Source of the DNA: Pythium myriotylum
Lineage: Eukaryota > Oomycota > Peronosporomycetes > Pythiales > Pythiaceae
Direction: 5' to 3'
Length of the DNA: 64,000 nt
Assembly: GCA_023091665.1 (NCBI GenBank)
Contig: JALJCQ010000008.1
Coordinates: 1,426,001-1,490,000 of the forward strand
Numbering within the stretch: the first letter of the stretch is position 1; each line of letters opens with the position of its first letter. Under the pieces are notes generated by a model, which was not told where the DNA came from, searched no databases, and saw nothing but the letters and a program-made list of their open reading frames with translations. Position numbers and translations under genes: made by a program. Positions 63,401 to 64,000 of this stretch are shown piece by piece.

Positions 63401-64000
63401 TGGCAGAATTTGGTACTTGCACTTTTCGCAGTACTTAGAGAAGTGTGGTTTTCAGACGCACGAGTGCTCCCCATGCTTGTTCGTCAAGCGAAGCGGCGCC
63501 GAGATCGCCATTATTGGGATCTATGTCGATGACATCGTCATGGTGGGCTCTGACGCGGCAGTAGAAGCTGTGATGACAGCATTGAAGGCCGAGTTCAAGG
63601 TGAAGGACCTTGGTCTACTCTCATTCTGTCTGGGGTTGCAGATCCATCAGAACCCGAAAGGGATTATGTTGCATCAAGCAACGTACATTGCGAAGCTGCT
63701 GGAGCGCTTCAGCATGGGGGAGGTCTCGAGAGCCGCTAAGACGCCCATGGTGGTGCGCAGCTTGAAGCCAGAGAGTGACGTATACGGCCCAAGACGCGGC
63801 AGTGAAGAAGTCCTTGGCGAGAAGTATCCGTACAGAGAGGCCATCGGCGCGCTCTTGTACCTTGCCAACTGCTCGCACCCAGATATCGCTTTCGCCGTTA
63901 ACGTGCTTGCACGCTATTCATCTGAACCCACCAAGAGACATTGGTCTGGCGTAAAGCAACTGATGAGATATCTGGCTAAGACCAAGGACTACGGTTTGTT
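60432..64000 (+). CDS. pol: Copia gag C-terminus and pol (protease, integrase, RT), open to window end
   Basis: By hand translation one frame is open from before ATG 60432 to base 64000, about 1,190 codons. The order is: rest of gag (TVTEYTTKLYGITSELSWC), zinc knuckle CHKCGLFGHWAKQC, protease LCLIDSATTHVI, integrase H2C2 (WHDRMGHPGRG to CPPC) and core (VSDVCGP, RVDNASE, NAENFVK). A basic linker (NNKRGRPKGAKDLVPRKRR) precedes RT (RYKARLVAQGFTQRFGIDYS, KQADIETAYLYG, YGLKQAGRIWY, YVDDIVMVGSD). The start of the RNase H lead-in is reached at the edge. No lesion was seen, so pol may be functional although gag is split. Confidence 0.92.
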   Translation, partial: MLPLLNDEWNKLCFYNFKTVTEYTTKLYGITSELSWCDRKITEAEKIEKTLTTFHPSERILAMQYRRMNHDTFDKLVAVLLLDEKHGLLLQRNHDERRLPPTPGSTPEVNYGDAGGQNQQKQKRGGKKQWKGRHGKRGGYRNAKPHARNGRKVTSQKDACHKCGLFGHWAKQCNTPAFHCKLYQQSQHAKSTDSTKGKKTVSGKRVSFMSDFSDDSESESHCVESFVSVVAEGGDGALCLIDSATTHVILNEKQFFVSLDPSLAPSSVTTVGGSSPIAKAAGHARIALPNGTVIDVQRAVYAPASPRNLLSFHDLRKNGLHIHTATSSDGAECLRLVDKDGNVMEECSQAGNGLYFSHIKPTSSLNATYLAEVPSRDKDALLLWHDRMGHPGRGMLKKITKAVRGIPLSALSIPRRLPRVCPPCTMGKLPNKKKNSFSREKFKPHSHFETLVSDVCGPISPPSGPFSYYMVVKDTSARFSKVQLLTSKNEVIPKLLIAIIQLKAQFPSHPIRNVRVDNASEYVSKSFQEFCASSGITLETSVPYAHNTNAENFVKLVQMVARPLLLRSNLPMSCWGHAVLRAGDLLLYRPSAENVLSPYELAHGFSPSVAHLRIFGCAVYVPIPPHQKSKFGPKRQLGIYVGFQSPSIIRYLSPETGDLFVAHITMCEFDESTFPKLGSTEDDDSRDQFDFDQSRTKESHRDPYTGQGEKDVRRILHLHRIAQNAPDAFAATERVTRSSVNEATNYPAPVAVDPTPATVVAPQNNKRGRPKGAKDLVPRKRRTRAELHGSAVAVEPPAESHPDVHTGASVDTLAEANLSTFLTLKDQDADPTTIEDCRASPDWPQWKAAIKVELQSLLNRKVFGSVQECPPSHKPIGCRWVFNRKRDQTGKVVRYKARLVAQGFTQRFGIDYSDTYSPVMTMTTLRWLLAFAARNDMKVKQADIETAYLYGVIDVELYMRVPEGLRVEGEESLRLPCVRIHKSLYGLKQAGRIWYLHFSQYLEKCGFQTHECSPCLFVKRSGAEIAIIGIYVDDIVMVGSDAAVEAVMTALKAEFKVKDLGLLSFCLGLQIHQNPKGIMLHQATYIAKLLERFSMGEVSRAAKTPMVVRSLKPESDVYGPRRGSEEVLGEKYPYREAIGALLYLANCSHPDIAFAVNVLARYSSEPTKRHWSGVKQLMRYLAKTKDYGL

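Larger units (their letters stand above)
58678..64000 (+). mobile_element. Copia-superfamily LTR retrotransposon, runs off right edge
   Basis: The LTR (58678-59003, TGAGAC to GTCTCA) is followed directly by CGTTATCAGCACTGA, an internal half-tRNA-type primer site shared with the TRIM at 12438. Then come an extra ORF (59275-59757), gag (59798), a 326-bp insertion in gag, and protease-integrase-RT in Copia order (integrase before RT). The 3' LTR is outside the window. Confidence 0.92.

Overview
The window looks like a repeat-dense, gene-poor stretch of an oomycete (water mould) nuclear genome, most likely a plant-pathogenic lineage. The main evidence is three Crinkler (CRN) effector genes carrying the LFLAK and HVLVVLP hallmarks. 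The species cannot be named from sequence alone. Almost everything else is transposable elements, many nested, with target-site duplications (TSDs) and in several cases the uninterrupted empty site visible elsewhere in the window.

Layout. 1-880: antisense Pro/Ser/Thr-rich element remnant. 890-9990: an AT-rich block holding a complete but catalytically dead Gypsy (Gypsy-1, 1459-6181, identical 312-bp LTRs), CRN copy 1 (6489-8231, minus) and a divergent orphan ORF (8377-8946). 9994-12108: a hAT transposon with a perfect 8-bp TSD. 12438-12802: a 365-bp TRIM (miniature LTR element). 12424-17949: a ~2.5-kb-arm inverted repeat carrying CRN copies 2 and 3 facing outward. 17950-22895: a Helitron with decayed helicase, large hairpins and a piggyBac-like MITE. 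These insertions break up an unrecognised AT-rich ORF family (here called LNARYK), which reappears at 22896.

23630-57067 is one large nest. Gypsy-A (minus) survives as a 3' half (23630-27266) and a 5' half (53909-57067). Between them lies a Gypsy-B complex (27267-53908): duplicated 3' end, 5' LTR, gag, protease, partial RT, an inverted LTR, a second 3' end and a 3' LTR. Inside B sit C2 (34379-36099, 4-bp TSD) and Gypsy-C (36779-49932, 13.15 kb, 4-bp TSD CTAG). Gypsy-C has two RNase H domains, a chromodomain integrase and an unusual ~2.7-kb antisense gene next to its 3' LTR.

57068-58545: the 3' part of a Na+/K+-type P-type ATPase gene, cut off by the Gypsy-A LTR; this is the only ordinary metabolic gene in view. 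58678-64000: a Copia element with a long open pol frame running off the right edge, an extra ORF upstream of gag, and a small insertion in gag.

No rRNA genes, functional tRNA genes or CRISPR arrays were found. The parts act mainly as mobile parasites on one another. Several elements have nearly identical LTRs but broken catalytic residues, which suggests mobilisation in trans. All calls are hand-read; identities and counts are approximate.
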